A program made the position numbers and the translations under genes. The notes below the pieces were generated by a model that saw only the letters and a program-made list of their open reading frames with translations, was not told the DNA's origin and searched no databases. From assembly GCA_943789485.1 (NCBI GenBank), contig CALSUH010000030.1, positions 1 to 64,000 of the forward strand: DNA of 64,000 bases. Direction: 5' to 3'. Origin of the DNA: an uncultured Pseudomonadales bacterium (GTDB lineage Bacteria; Pseudomonadota; Gammaproteobacteria; Pseudomonadales; Pseudohongiellaceae). Shown here one piece after another: positions 25,390-34,772 of the stretch; the first letter of the stretch is position 1; every line of letters begins with the position of its first letter.

Positions 25390-26517
25390 CTAAGGCACGT
25401 AGGCTTTACCTAATATAAGATCTGGGTCGGCATCGGTGCGTGGCGTCAACTTCTGCGGACGCCCGGCTTGATTGTCAGTGCCATACAGATTGCCATCGGA
25501 ATCGACAGATAGCGAGTGCATCTCTATCCAGCGGTGTGGCCCCTCCACTGGTAAATTCCAAGTATATTTACGCGTACCGTCCAAATTGAATTGTACAATC
25601 TTAGGAGGATTGAGGTCGGTAACCCAGGCGCTGTCTTTGCTAACCAATATATCGAGCGGCATGCCTAGGTCGGCCCAAGTAGCCTCATGCTCGTAAGTAG
25701 GATAGTTGCTTGAACCGGGTGTTGCTGTCTGTTTAAAATTCTGGATTCTAAGTAGATCTCGGTCCAAGACAAACAAGTTGCCCTCTGGGCCCATCGCTAG
25801 CGCGTGGACGCTGGCAAATTGCCCGGGCCCTTCACCTGTCTCGCCAAATTCAGACAAGTACTTGCCCGCAGAATCGCGTACCACTATTCGGTTGTTTCCA
25901 CCGAGGCCATCTGCGATTAGTATTTTTCCATCTGGAAGGAATGCAACGTCCTGGGGTTGATTGAAGTGATACTCGTCCTTGCCGGCAACATTCTTTTCGC
26001 CCAGCGTCATCAGCAACTGCGAGCCGTCATTGGAGAATACATAGATGATGTGGCCAGTTTCGTCGACTAACCAGAGACGTTTCTCGGGGTCGTAAGGATT
26101 CATGCGAAGCCGGTGTGGCCCAGGGCCGTCTGTGCCCGCGAACAAATGATCCCATTGATTCCAGACTTCAAGTAAATTACCTTGGCTATCAATAACATAG
26201 ATACAGTTCTGCCATACTCGTCCACGACCACGAAGCACGTTCCATCCCATCGATCCGGCAAAGCTGGTGTATTCTGGGGGAATTGGGTCAGGTAGTTGTG
26301 TCTCACCGCGTTGAAGGACAAAAATTCTGTCTTTCGACTCTACAACTACGCCCGAAGTGCCGCCCCAAGATAGGCCATCTCCGGCGAAAGGTTGCATCCA
26401 AGTCTCAGTATTAAAGTCATAGGGGCTAGGGCCAATGGGCCCGGTGTCCTGCGCCAATATTGGCGTTGCTAATAGATTGGCCAAAACTAGGCTTAATAAG
26501 ATTTTCCGGTAATGCAT
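25390..26517 (-). CDS. Secreted NHL-repeat beta-propeller protein
   Basis: A 375-residue protein with a signal peptide (ends ATPILAQ) and a propeller of NHL blades: KDRIFVLQRGE, EKRLWLVDETGHIIYVFSNDG, NQPQDVAFLPDGKILIADG, GEGPGQFASVHALAMGPEGN and HRWIEMHSLSVDSDGNLYGTD. This pattern is close to peptidylglycine alpha-amidating lyase (PAL)-like propellers found in bacteria, but catalytic residues of PAL cannot be assigned with confidence. It lies alone between decayed genes. A role in periplasmic binding or lyase activity is possible. Confidence 0.75.
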   Translation of the reverse strand: MHYRKILLSLVLANLLATPILAQDTGPIGPSPYDFNTETWMQPFAGDGLSWGGTSGVVVESKDRIFVLQRGETQLPDPIPPEYTSFAGSMGWNVLRGRGRVWQNCIYVIDSQGNLLEVWNQWDHLFAGTDGPGPHRLRMNPYDPEKRLWLVDETGHIIYVFSNDGSQLLMTLGEKNVAGKDEYHFNQPQDVAFLPDGKILIADGLGGNNRIVVRDSAGKYLSEFGETGEGPGQFASVHALAMGPEGNLFVLDRDLLRIQNFKQTATPGSSNYPTYEHEATWADLGMPLDILVSKDSAWVTDLNPPKIVQFNLDGTRKYTWNLPVEGPHRWIEMHSLSVDSDGNLYGTDNQAGRPQKLTPRTDADPDLILGKAYVP

Positions 26518-26862
26518 AGTCGTTGAGACTCCCTTGATGGGCCATTATTGGTATTGATTAATGTGTAACGAAATCTATCATCTGCAATCACGCAATTGAA
26601 GGACTTATTTGACTCAAAGCCATTTGCCGTAAGTGGCTTGCCGCAGAGGTGAATGTTAGAAACTATAGGACATGCAGAGACTTAACAAGACAAGTGGGGG
26701 TAGCACTCCAGCTATTGCATAGTGGCGCTCTTGTTATTGCGGGTTCCTATTTTTGCTTTCGCTGCGCGTTCGATCTTGGTCCATGGCTATCTTTGCCTGC
26801 GCGAATAGATATAGGCGGCTTCGGCGTCGTGCGAAATCTATTCTCCTAGATAATGCTTACTT
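26518..26862. other. Intergenic region, nothing recognised
   Basis: The gap between two minus-strand genes contains the promoter region of the NHL-repeat gene by position. I see no repeat, hairpin or recognisable coding sequence. Confidence 0.35.
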
Positions 26863-27609
26863 TTAGTCCGAGTAAAGTTCATGACCTTCCATGATTTGCA
26901 TAATTTCGGCCGGACTCATATAGGCCCCATTTCCATTTTCGGCAGTAAATGCGGATGCATTGGCTGGCGCAATTTGACTTCTAACAAATGTCGCATGGTC
27001 GAAGCGTTGCCAGCCGAGGCCGTGGTCAATCAGACGGCTGTCGGTGGCGCGTTCGAATTTGATTCGGCAATCAGTCAATTGACACAAAGCATCCCCGGCT
27101 ATCCCGGAGAAGGAGCGACTCAGATAGTAGATGGTATGCGCGAGTTCATGCCCGATAATACCAACCTGGGCATTAAATGGTTGATTCTTTAGCAGCAAAG
27201 CTTTTCTTGTTCCTTCTAGTTCGTTATCTATGATTATTTGGTAGGTTCTATTCTTTGCTGAACGAAGCATGCTGCTCCAATGGGGGCGTGAGGAAAGCGG
27301 TATCGATACATCATCAACGATGAAGTTGATTTTCGTATTACGTAATTCTGGGTAATGTCTTAGGGCGAGCAATGCCTGAAGTTCGAAATCTTTGGGCAAC
27401 TTCTTGTTGTTGCCAAATTCTACTAGCAAGGCGTCGTAGTTCATCCGCTGCTCGTGTTCGAGATACTCTCTAATAGGACCTTGCGGAACGAGGTTGTTTT
27501 GGGCGGCGAGATTATTGACAGGACCTAATAGCACTGGAAAGAAAAAACATAGAAGAATTTTTCCTGCCTTGGTATTGAATTGATTAGCGGCTATTTTGTA
27601 ACGTGACAT
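26863..27609 (-). CDS. Exported protein with HEXXH metallopeptidase-like motif
   Basis: About 248 residues from ATG 27609, which places a hydrophobic signal segment (KILLCFFFPVLLGPV) near the start. A longer frame begins at 27669. The motif GIIGHELAHTIYYLS contains HELAH, the zinc-binding HEXXH helix of metallopeptidases. A downstream acidic stretch, FERATDSRLIDHGLGW, could supply a third ligand in the style of EXXXD families. Four-residue cysteine pair CQLTDC is between them. It probably acts on peptides or proteins in the periplasm. I do not recognise the family, so peptidase activity is inference from the motif. Confidence 0.6.
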   Translation of the reverse strand: MSRYKIAANQFNTKAGKILLCFFFPVLLGPVNNLAAQNNLVPQGPIREYLEHEQRMNYDALLVEFGNNKKLPKDFELQALLALRHYPELRNTKINFIVDDVSIPLSSRPHWSSMLRSAKNRTYQIIIDNELEGTRKALLLKNQPFNAQVGIIGHELAHTIYYLSRSFSGIAGDALCQLTDCRIKFERATDSRLIDHGLGWQRFDHATFVRSQIAPANASAFTAENGNGAYMSPAEIMQIMEGHELYSD

Positions 27610-28217
27610 GTCGCTTCTCTTGTGCTGAGTTAGTGCTGCAAGTTGTAAAGCTGCGTTTGTTGCGGTCATGACTTCGAAAAATTTTCAGCAGGTCTAAATC
27701 TAGTCAACAAGTGCTAGGACTATGAAGTGGTTGGAGTAATGTTGTAACCCTGTTTACTTTATTCGATAACCAATGTTACGAGCAATGAAATTATCCTCGA
27801 CTCGACTTGCGTGGTGAGGCGAATATTCGCCTAGCAGACATTGTGTGAAATGGTATTTTGATGAATCTACGTCCAGCAGGCAGCCAAATCGAGAGCCGTC
27901 ACTGGCTGGTCGAGCAGCTAAGAAAAATGCAGCTTAGAGGCAGGGTATTTCCCAGACTTCTAATTAGAATTTTACCTGCCAGCAGCACGGCGCTGTACTC
28001 AAAAAATCAAATCTACTTGTACTGCTTCTGGTTGCCGCAGTCAACGTCAGGGCGGTTAGCACCTTGACCCTAATTTTCGAGCATTAGCTGCGCAGGATGA
28101 GAAGTAGCTCAGCGAATTGCCTAGCCATTAAGTCGCTGCCTGACCATTAGCCTAGAGACCAGCGGGCTTCGGTCATTGCAGATTTCCATTCGTGGCAATA
28201 TCCATTATCATAGGAGC
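27610..28217. other. Long intergenic region, nothing recognised
   Basis: About 600 bases between divergent genes. Short plus-strand frames exist but show no protein-like pattern. By position it must hold the promoters of the HEXXH gene and of the lytic transglycosylase gene. I see no clear operator or terminator. Confidence 0.35.
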
Positions 28218-29396
28218 ATGAAAACAGCAGCTGCATTCCTTCTGTTCCTCTTGCTCAGTTCCTCAGCATTGTCTCAAGATCATTCGTTTGGCGATTGGGT
28301 TGCTCAGTTACGCGTCGAAGCTGCTTCGCTGGGCATTAGCGCGGCAACTCTAGAGGCGCTTGATGACCTTGAAGAGCCACTACCCCGAGTCCTTGAGTTA
28401 GATAGCAGCCAGCCTGAGTTCGTGCAGACATTTACCCGTTACCTAGGCCTGAGGGTCACTGATAGGCAGGTGGAACGTGGCCAGCAATTATTAACACAGC
28501 ATAGGGCATTGTTAGAAGAGGTGCGCCAACGGCATGGTGTACAGCCGCAGTACCTCGTGGCGTTCTGGGCGATTGAGACTAATTTTGGCAGCAATACAGG
28601 CGGCTTTTCTGTCTTACAGGCACTCGCTACTCTCGCTTATGATCCGCGCAGAGCTGAATTTTTCCGTTCCCAGATGCTTACAGCTTTGCAGATCATTGAT
28701 GAGGGTCATATTTCGGCAGAGAACATGAGCGGATCTTGGGCGGGAGCCATGGGTCAGTTGCAATTCATGCCTTCGGTGTTCTCTTTGCATGCCGTGGATG
28801 GCGATGGCGATGGCAAAATCGACATCTGGAATAGTCTGCCGGATGTGTTTAATTCAGCAGCAAACTTTCTCTCCAAGTCCGGTTGGAAGGGTGACGAGCG
28901 TTGGGGTAGGGAAATATTGCTTCCCTCTGACTTTAATTTTGCACTCGCTGGCACCAACTCGCGTAAATCGTTACAAGAATGGCGTGATATGGGGCTGTTG
29001 CAGACATCGGGTGCTCCGATACCGGTAGCAGACATGCAGGCATCGGTAGTTATTCCCGCAGGTGCACAGGGTCCGGCCTTTCTTGCCTACGACAATTTTA
29101 GAGTTACGCGCGTCTACAATCCGCCAATTTTCTATGCGCTAACGGTAGGACACCTAGCAGATAGGTTTGCCGGTGGCCCCCCAATACTGCACATGCCGGA
29201 AAACGAGCAGGCGATGAGCATCGCTCAGGTTAAGGAATTACAGGAATTGCTAAACGCTCTCGACTTCGATTCAGGCGAGCCAGACGGTCGCGTAGGAAGT
29301 CGAACCAGAAGCGCCATTCGAGCGTATCAAGAGCAACAGGATCTGCCGATGGACAGCTACCCATCGATATCTCTGCTAGAAGCCCTGCGTCGTTAA
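28218..29396 (+). CDS. MltB-family lytic murein transglycosylase
   Basis: Cleaves the MurNAc-GlcNAc bond in peptidoglycan with formation of anhydro-MurNAc. From ATG 28218 (AGGAG just upstream, unusually close) the protein has a signal peptide ending SSSALSQ and no lipobox. The SLT_2 domain covers residues about 25-315, with the catalytic Glu in FWAIETNFGSNTG, and GSWAGAMGQLQFMPSVF and DGDGDGKIDIWNSLPDVF following. A C-terminal peptidoglycan-binding domain (QVKELQELLNALDFDSGEP onward) ends the 392-residue protein. This arrangement matches soluble periplasmic MltB homologues (SltB1/MltB3 type). Confidence 0.9.
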   Translation: MKTAAAFLLFLLLSSSALSQDHSFGDWVAQLRVEAASLGISAATLEALDDLEEPLPRVLELDSSQPEFVQTFTRYLGLRVTDRQVERGQQLLTQHRALLEEVRQRHGVQPQYLVAFWAIETNFGSNTGGFSVLQALATLAYDPRRAEFFRSQMLTALQIIDEGHISAENMSGSWAGAMGQLQFMPSVFSLHAVDGDGDGKIDIWNSLPDVFNSAANFLSKSGWKGDERWGREILLPSDFNFALAGTNSRKSLQEWRDMGLLQTSGAPIPVADMQASVVIPAGAQGPAFLAYDNFRVTRVYNPPIFYALTVGHLADRFAGGPPILHMPENEQAMSIAQVKELQELLNALDFDSGEPDGRVGSRTRSAIRAYQEQQDLPMDSYPSISLLEALRR

Positions 29397-29467
29397 AACA
29401 ATCAACAATGATTTAGTAGAATTGGCCCTGCCTAGGTCGGGCTTAATCAGAGGTCTCCTCAGGTTTT

Positions 29468-30508
29468 ATGAATATGCAAACAGACAATCCCGCACTTAAA
29501 CGCTATCGCCGCATGGCTTGGATAACCCTGGGCGCGGTTTATTTTTTAATACTGGTTGGCGCTACAGTGCGCGCATCAGGTGCTGGTATGGGCTGCCCAG
29601 ACTGGCCCACATGTTTTGGTAGTTGGATCCCGCCGACGAGCGAAGCGCAGTTGCCAGCAAACTATCAGGAAATATACGCAGAGCTAGGTTACTCCGACAC
29701 GCGCTTCAACGTGGCTAAGACTTGGACGGAATATGCTAATAGGCTGCTAGGGGTAAGTATTGGCTTGTTAATATTCCTGACAGCTATCTACTCTTGGTCT
29801 TGCCGCGCGCATGATACACGGATATTCAAAGCTTCAGTTGCAGCTTTCCTAATGGTGGGGTTTCAGGGGTGGCTTGGTTCCAAGGTGGTGGGTTCGAATT
29901 TGCAGCCCGGTATGATCACCGTGCATATGTTGATGGCCTTGGCGATTGTAGGCACGCTGCTGTATGCCCTTGCGCAGGCGCGGCGCGGGATCATGGCATC
30001 ACAGCCCGCTGGGAACATAGACCCGCGCTTTGAAAAATGGCTCTATATAGTGCTCGGGCTCACGATTTTGCAGGTGGCTATGGGTACGCAGGTTCGAGAG
30101 ATGACAGACTTCATACGTGAATCTCAAGGTGAAGAACTACGGTCAAGTTGGGTAGAGGCAATGCCCTGGTTTTTCTATGTGCACAGAAGCTTCTCCGCTG
30201 CCGTTCTCTTCGCTAATTTGTGGCTCGCTCGGCTACTAGTTATGTCGCTAGGATGGCAACACACACTAAGTAAACTCACACTAGCTATGATCTGTGTAAT
30301 AGGGGCTGCAGTGCTTTCAGGGGCGACCTTGGGTCATTTGGGAATGCCGGCGCTTGTTCAGCCTACGCATTTATTAGCGGCGTCCTTGCTTTTCGGATTA
30401 CAGTTTTTAATTTGGATGAGCTATCGGCATTCACGTGATGGTAATGTCAGTAATTCGTCTTCAAAGAGTGATGCCGAATTGCCGGTAGGCAGCAAAGTTA
30501 CAGTCTAA
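29468..30508 (+). CDS. ctaA: Heme A synthase (CtaA/COX15 family)
   Basis: Converts heme O to heme A for cytochrome c oxidase. The 346-residue protein has eight membrane spans in two similar halves. Conserved segments include RASGAGMGCPDWPTCFG in the first loop, the heme-ligand histidines in GMITVHMLMAL, FYVHRSFSAAV and QPTHLLAASLL, and EYANRLLG, where a family Glu-x-x-x-Arg lies. The CPDWPxCFG pattern fits the COX15-type (class 2/4) enzyme. No other cytochrome oxidase genes adjoin it in this window. The next gene begins 18 bases later on the same strand. Confidence 0.9.
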   Translation: MNMQTDNPALKRYRRMAWITLGAVYFLILVGATVRASGAGMGCPDWPTCFGSWIPPTSEAQLPANYQEIYAELGYSDTRFNVAKTWTEYANRLLGVSIGLLIFLTAIYSWSCRAHDTRIFKASVAAFLMVGFQGWLGSKVVGSNLQPGMITVHMLMALAIVGTLLYALAQARRGIMASQPAGNIDPRFEKWLYIVLGLTILQVAMGTQVREMTDFIRESQGEELRSSWVEAMPWFFYVHRSFSAAVLFANLWLARLLVMSLGWQHTLSKLTLAMICVIGAAVLSGATLGHLGMPALVQPTHLLAASLLFGLQFLIWMSYRHSRDGNVSNSSSKSDAELPVGSKVTV

Positions 30509-30526
30509 AATTCAGGAGCAGGGGAA

Positions 30527-31813
30527 ATGATTAACAAAGAATTTGATATTGTAGTTTTCGGTGCGACTAGCTTCGTCGGCAAAATTCTCTGTAACTATCT
30601 CGCAAACGAATACACTGAGCCGAATTTAACGTGGGCCATGGCTGCCCGCTCAGAAAAGAAATTAAAAAAACTGAAAGTTTCGTTAGGTGAAAATGCAGCA
30701 GAAATTCCTCTCATTATTGCAGATTCCTCAGATGAACAGGCACTGCAATCCATGTGTGAGAAGACCGAACTCATCATCTCGACGGTTGGCCCCTATGCCC
30801 TTTACGGTGAGTTGCTGGTAAAGGTTTGTTGCCAACTTGGAACTGACTACTGTGACCTCACAGGGGAACCACAATGGATTCGCCGAATGATTAGCCAGTA
30901 CGAGGATGATGCGAAACGCAGTGGTGCCAGGATCGTGAACTGCTGTGGCTTCGATTCCATTCCTTCCGATTTGGGTGTTAAGTTTCTGCAAGATCATGCG
31001 CAGCGACACTTTGGAAGCTATTGCGATGTGGTCAAACTGCGCGTGAAGGTTTTAAAGGGTGGCGCATCGGGTGGGACGATAGCCAGCGGTTTAAACCTTT
31101 ATAAGGAAGCATCCGTCGATCCGGAAATTCGTAAAGAAATGCGTGATCCCTATTCGCTGTGCCCGACGGGGCATGCTTTTACGACGCGCCAGCACAATGT
31201 GTCTGTGGAATTCGATGAAGATTTCGACTCCTGGGCAGGCCCGTTCATAATGGCGTCTATCAATACTCGGGTTGTGCTGCGCAGCAATGCCCTACTCGAC
31301 GGGCACTATAATGAAAACTTTAAGTACGATGAAGCAATGCTTACCAGCGCCACAAAGAAAGGCGAAAAAGCGGCGAAGCGAATATCCACCGGCACAAAAG
31401 TGTCGATGTTCATGATGGCTTTCGCTGGGATGCGCTGGTTGGCGACTCGTTTTTTCCTGCCTAGCCCAGGCGAGGGTCCGACTCCCGAACAACAGTTGAA
31501 GGGTTGCTATGATTTGCGGTTGCTCGGAAGGACGCCGCTGGGGGGGAGAGTGCGTGTTAAGGTGACTGGTGATCGTGATCCTGGATATGGGTCCACGGCA
31601 AAAATGTTGGCGCAGGCTGGATTAAGTCTGCGCCGCGATGTCGATGAGGGTGAAGTTGGTGGTGGTTTCTGGACGCCAGCAACTGTATTTAATGACAAAC
31701 TGATTACGCGCCTGATTGACTATGCCGGAATGAACTTCGAATTAGAGTCTCTATCGCCGGCAATGACCGCAATCGAGGAAGTCGTAGTTGACGAGACTGT
31801 CCCTCCTGCCTAG
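30527..31813 (+). CDS. Saccharopine dehydrogenase-like (trans-acting enoyl reductase family) protein
   Basis: A 428-residue NAD(P)-binding protein. The Rossmann motif is VVFGATSFVGKIL at residues about 9-21, followed by AMAARSEKKLKKL, STVGPYALYGELLVK, GTDYCDLTGEP and NCCGFDSIPSDLG, all typical of the saccharopine dehydrogenase-like/trans-acting enoyl reductase group. Mycobacterial relatives reduce enoyl intermediates during complex lipid synthesis. The actual substrate in gammaproteobacteria is not known. A C-terminal domain GYGSTAKMLAQAGLSLRRD fits the family. AGGAGCAGGG precedes the ATG. It may be cotranscribed with ctaA. Confidence 0.85.
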   Translation: MINKEFDIVVFGATSFVGKILCNYLANEYTEPNLTWAMAARSEKKLKKLKVSLGENAAEIPLIIADSSDEQALQSMCEKTELIISTVGPYALYGELLVKVCCQLGTDYCDLTGEPQWIRRMISQYEDDAKRSGARIVNCCGFDSIPSDLGVKFLQDHAQRHFGSYCDVVKLRVKVLKGGASGGTIASGLNLYKEASVDPEIRKEMRDPYSLCPTGHAFTTRQHNVSVEFDEDFDSWAGPFIMASINTRVVLRSNALLDGHYNENFKYDEAMLTSATKKGEKAAKRISTGTKVSMFMMAFAGMRWLATRFFLPSPGEGPTPEQQLKGCYDLRLLGRTPLGGRVRVKVTGDRDPGYGSTAKMLAQAGLSLRRDVDEGEVGGGFWTPATVFNDKLITRLIDYAGMNFELESLSPAMTAIEEVVVDETVPPA

Positions 31814-32323
31814 TTGATAGGGCCTTGCCGATCTTCGGTGCAGCAGCCTTATACACAATTACACCCCTACTCTTTTGAAGTTTCGTTCTGCTAGCCTAAC
31901 TTCAACTATGTTCTGCTTGAGACATTCTCGCGACACCGTCAGTCGGCATAAATAGCCATTCGTTGGTTATTTTGCTTACTTCTGATTCCTGTATGTTTAA
32001 AAGTTGTAATTAGACACAATGATGGTGAGTGTTGGCACAAAAAATGACTGCTACATCGATAGTCAACACTGTGCTTGGACGCGTCTAAAGTCGGAGTGGA
32101 TAACATGGGTCAGTCGAGCTAGTCCCAAGGCAACGGGCGCAATGGATGTGTAATGGTACTAAGCTCGGAATAAGGTGGCAGGGTAGATTTAGACGTTAAG
32201 CCCTCGAGAATATCGCCTAGGTAAACATCTATTTTTGCCCTAATTGAGCAGTGAGCCCTTTGAATTTTGTCAATTGATCAGTTATTGTCGTAGGCGCTAG
32301 CCTAAGATATTCAGGAATTTCTT
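31814..32323. other. Intergenic region upstream of the AraC-type regulator
   Basis: About 510 bases with no recognised gene. The last 100 bases are A+T-rich with TTGTCAATTGATCAGTTA at about 32268-32285, which may include regulatory sequence for the regulator gene, though I cannot assign an operator. Confidence 0.35.
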
Positions 32324-33421
32324 TTGCCAAACCCGCTCCTCCTTTTTTCCGCTCAGATTATTGCCATGATTGCCGTCCTTCTCTTAGCGTCGGGTTACGT
32401 TAAGGCAGAGCCGCGTGCGGGAAGTGCTAGGGTATTTGCTCTAATGGCGGTATTCATAATTTTCTACTTGCTGAATGGAATGACACGTCAGCATATCGAC
32501 CCACAGTTTCGGCTAGACCTAAGTCAATGGCAATTGATCATACAGATAGGCATAGCTGCGATTCCGGGGTTGTTCATGATCTATTGTTTCCTGGTCTTTC
32601 AAGAGCAGCAGAAATTTCCAATCTTGTTGGGTCTCGCATTTACTGCTCAAGTAGTTCTCGATTCTATTCTTCTGGGCGTGTCTCTTTACTTTAGCAGTAG
32701 CATCGGTTCGGGTTCACTAGCATTTCTAACCGCTTGCATGGATGTCATGGCGTTGGCTTTCGTTGCTTCCGCGATGTATTGGACTCTCAAAGGTTGGAGG
32801 ACAGATTTGGTATATGATCGCAGAATCCTGCGTTGGTTCATCATCGGCGTGCAGGGTGCTATGATCTTCAGTGTCTTGTTCGTTGAAAGCTTCCTGCTTG
32901 ATGGTGACTCAGCCAGCTATGCTATTGCCCAGACAATCATCGTCAACTCGATAGCGTTTTTAGCTATGGGTATGTTACTGGTGGCGATGCGTTTTGATTA
33001 CGTTTCGCTGAGCAATGTGATTCGCAAGGTCGCAGAACTGGCAGAGGAAGCGGAGCCAGGAAGTAGGGCGCCATTTGATAAAGACAGTTTCAATGAAGTA
33101 TTTAAAGGAGGAAAACTGTACCGGGAAGCTGGCCTAACAATCGCGATGCTAGCAAAGAAATTAAATTTACCCGAGTACAGACTGCGCGCTTTTATTCACA
33201 AGCAATTAGGGTATAGAAACTTCAATGCTATGCTGCATAAATACCGCATCGAAGACGCTGGGGAAGCGTTAGCAAATAAGGATAAGCCGAACGTGCCAGT
33301 GCTGACGATAGCCCTTTCTGTGGGTTATCAATCGATAACTCCATTCAACAATGCATTTCGCCAGATTAAGGGTGTGACTCCTTCCGAATACCGAAAACGC
33401 GAAATCCTAGCGCAAACTTAA
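32324..33421 (+). CDS. Membrane-anchored AraC-family transcriptional regulator
   Basis: A 365-residue protein with about seven membrane spans (residues about 5-225) followed by an AraC-type double helix-turn-helix domain: LTIAMLAKKLNLPEYRLRAF (first HTH) and PVLTIALSVGYQSITPFNNA (second HTH), then FRQIKGVTPSEYRK. It is therefore a one-component membrane sensor acting on DNA next to the membrane. The start is TTG at 32324, supported by AGGA seven bases upstream. A direct repeat and a three-gene membrane operon follow on the same strand, which are its likely targets. The signal is unknown. Confidence 0.85.
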   Translation: MPNPLLLFSAQIIAMIAVLLLASGYVKAEPRAGSARVFALMAVFIIFYLLNGMTRQHIDPQFRLDLSQWQLIIQIGIAAIPGLFMIYCFLVFQEQQKFPILLGLAFTAQVVLDSILLGVSLYFSSSIGSGSLAFLTACMDVMALAFVASAMYWTLKGWRTDLVYDRRILRWFIIGVQGAMIFSVLFVESFLLDGDSASYAIAQTIIVNSIAFLAMGMLLVAMRFDYVSLSNVIRKVAELAEEAEPGSRAPFDKDSFNEVFKGGKLYREAGLTIAMLAKKLNLPEYRLRAFIHKQLGYRNFNAMLHKYRIEDAGEALANKDKPNVPVLTIALSVGYQSITPFNNAFRQIKGVTPSEYRKREILAQT

Positions 33422-33429
33422 GCTATGTA

Positions 33430-33461
33430 ATTCGACATCATTGGTGTATTCGACATCATTG
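33430..33461 (+). promoter_or_regulatory. Direct repeat, candidate AraC-type operator
   Basis: The 14-mer ATTCGACATCATTG occurs at 33430-33443 and 33448-33461, an 18-base period. AraC-family regulators bind direct repeats of about this size. It lies just after the AraC-type gene and about 90 bases before the GTG of the first DUF6644-like gene. A candidate minus-10 sequence (TAAAAT) lies near 33498. The match is inferred from position and repeat form. Confidence 0.5.
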
Positions 33462-33548
33462 CGGTGGACTATGGGCTTAAGGGTGTTTATTCTTCCACTA
33501 AAATAATACTCAGGATACTAATTCTGAGAAACAAGGAGGTCCATCGAC

Positions 33549-34121
33549 GTGATAAATGAGTTATTACTGCAATTTGCTCAATACTTAGAAGCGCAGGAAT
33601 ATAGCCAAATGTTGGTTTCAGGTTACTACAGTTGGAACTGGCTAGAAGCAACTCACGTTCTCACATTGATGATTAGTATAGGCTCACTTTTCATCATTGA
33701 TTTTCGTATGCTTGGTTGGGTGTTACCTGGTGTGTCGGCAACAACTATTGCCGATAGATTACATAAACCAATGATAATTGGCTTTGTCATCATGTTTATC
33801 ACTGGGATATTGCTGGTGTATGCGAAGCCAGTTGAGAACGTTCAGAGTCTTTGGTTTCGCATTAAAATGATACTGTTAGTATTGGCTTTTATAAATGCTT
33901 GGGTTTTTAATTCGAGGATGCGAGCAGCAGACGGCACCTGGGAATCTGCTCGAGTCGCCCCGAAGGCGCTGCGAACAGGCGCGATTATATCTCTTAGTCT
34001 CTGGTGCGGCGTTGTCGCTATGGGACGTTTTATTCCTTATGACTGGGTAGATTGTCCCAAAGTGAGTAACACTGCACTTCTTTGGGCCTCAGGCTGCGTG
34101 GAGCAACTGAACGCGCTGTAG
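33549..34121 (+). CDS. DUF6644-like membrane protein 1
   Basis: A 190-residue protein with four or five membrane spans. The start is GTG at 33549, supported by AAGGAGG nine bases upstream. It shares a pattern with the next gene: a His-rich span EATHVLTLMISIGSLFI ending in DFRMLGWVL, then WFRIKMILLVLAF and a final span ending AMGRFI. The His and the Asp-x-Arg-x-Leu-Gly motif are conserved in both, which suggests a cofactor or ligand site in the membrane, possibly heme. The family appears to be DUF6644. Function is unknown. First gene of the operon downstream of the AraC-type regulator. Confidence 0.65.
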   Translation: MINELLLQFAQYLEAQEYSQMLVSGYYSWNWLEATHVLTLMISIGSLFIIDFRMLGWVLPGVSATTIADRLHKPMIIGFVIMFITGILLVYAKPVENVQSLWFRIKMILLVLAFINAWVFNSRMRAADGTWESARVAPKALRTGAIISLSLWCGVVAMGRFIPYDWVDCPKVSNTALLWASGCVEQLNAL

Positions 34122-34152
34122 AGAATTAGTAGAAACCAATTTGGAGCTTTAG

Positions 34153-34740
34153 ATGTTGAGTAATTTCCTGAGTAATTATAGGAGTGTGGCGGGCCTGATA
34201 TTTGTAGTGCTGGCCATTGTGTTGGTAGAATTCTTCGAAGTTAGGACTTCAGTTTATCCGAGTTTACTGCCATTTTTTGAATGGTTGAAATATTCCTCTT
34301 GGATTGGCTATTTGGGGATAACCTACGGATCAATATATGCAACTATTCAAGCGGTGCATCTAATTTCCATGGCGATAATCGGTGGAACGGTATTGGTTAC
34401 TGATCTGCGATTGTTGGGAGTACTCCTTAAAGATATTCCCTCTGAGACCATCACCAAGGGTACTCACCAATGTTTCAAGTATAGTTTGAGCGTTGCAATT
34501 GCGACAGGCATCTTCTGTGCGGCCGGCGTAGCCGATAAAGTTTATTATATGTCAGTGTTTTGGATTAAAATGCTCGCCTTACTTGTAGGTTCCTGCTTTA
34601 TGTTCTTCATCAAGCAACCCCTGTTGAATAGTCGTTCACATAGTGAGATAGATCCGTGGATTCTGCGCATACTAGCAGTGGCATCTATTACTATTTGGTT
34701 TACAGTCGCCGCTACTGGTCGCTGGATTGGATTTAGTTAA
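34153..34740 (+). CDS. DUF6644-like membrane protein 2
   Basis: A 195-residue membrane protein, 31 bases after its paralogue. Shared features are AVHLISMAIIGGTVLV ending in DLRLLGVLL, FWIKMLALLVGS and a C-terminal span ending AATGRWIGFS. The conserved His and Asp-x-Arg-x-Leu-Gly are present again. An additional N-terminal span precedes this core. The pair probably forms a complex in the inner membrane. No enzyme signature is seen. Likely cotranscribed with both neighbours. Confidence 0.65.
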   Translation: MLSNFLSNYRSVAGLIFVVLAIVLVEFFEVRTSVYPSLLPFFEWLKYSSWIGYLGITYGSIYATIQAVHLISMAIIGGTVLVTDLRLLGVLLKDIPSETITKGTHQCFKYSLSVAIATGIFCAAGVADKVYYMSVFWIKMLALLVGSCFMFFIKQPLLNSRSHSEIDPWILRILAVASITIWFTVAATGRWIGFS

Positions 34741-34772
34741 GAGAAAATTGGACTCAATTGTTAGGAGAGCGT

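Noticed and set aside
27858-28067. Short plus-strand reading frame
   Set aside because: No ribosome site, no protein-like pattern and no family resemblance; a chance open frame.
33430-33461. CRISPR-like repeat
   Set aside because: Only two short copies with a four-base gap and no spacer of proper size; an operator is a better explanation.
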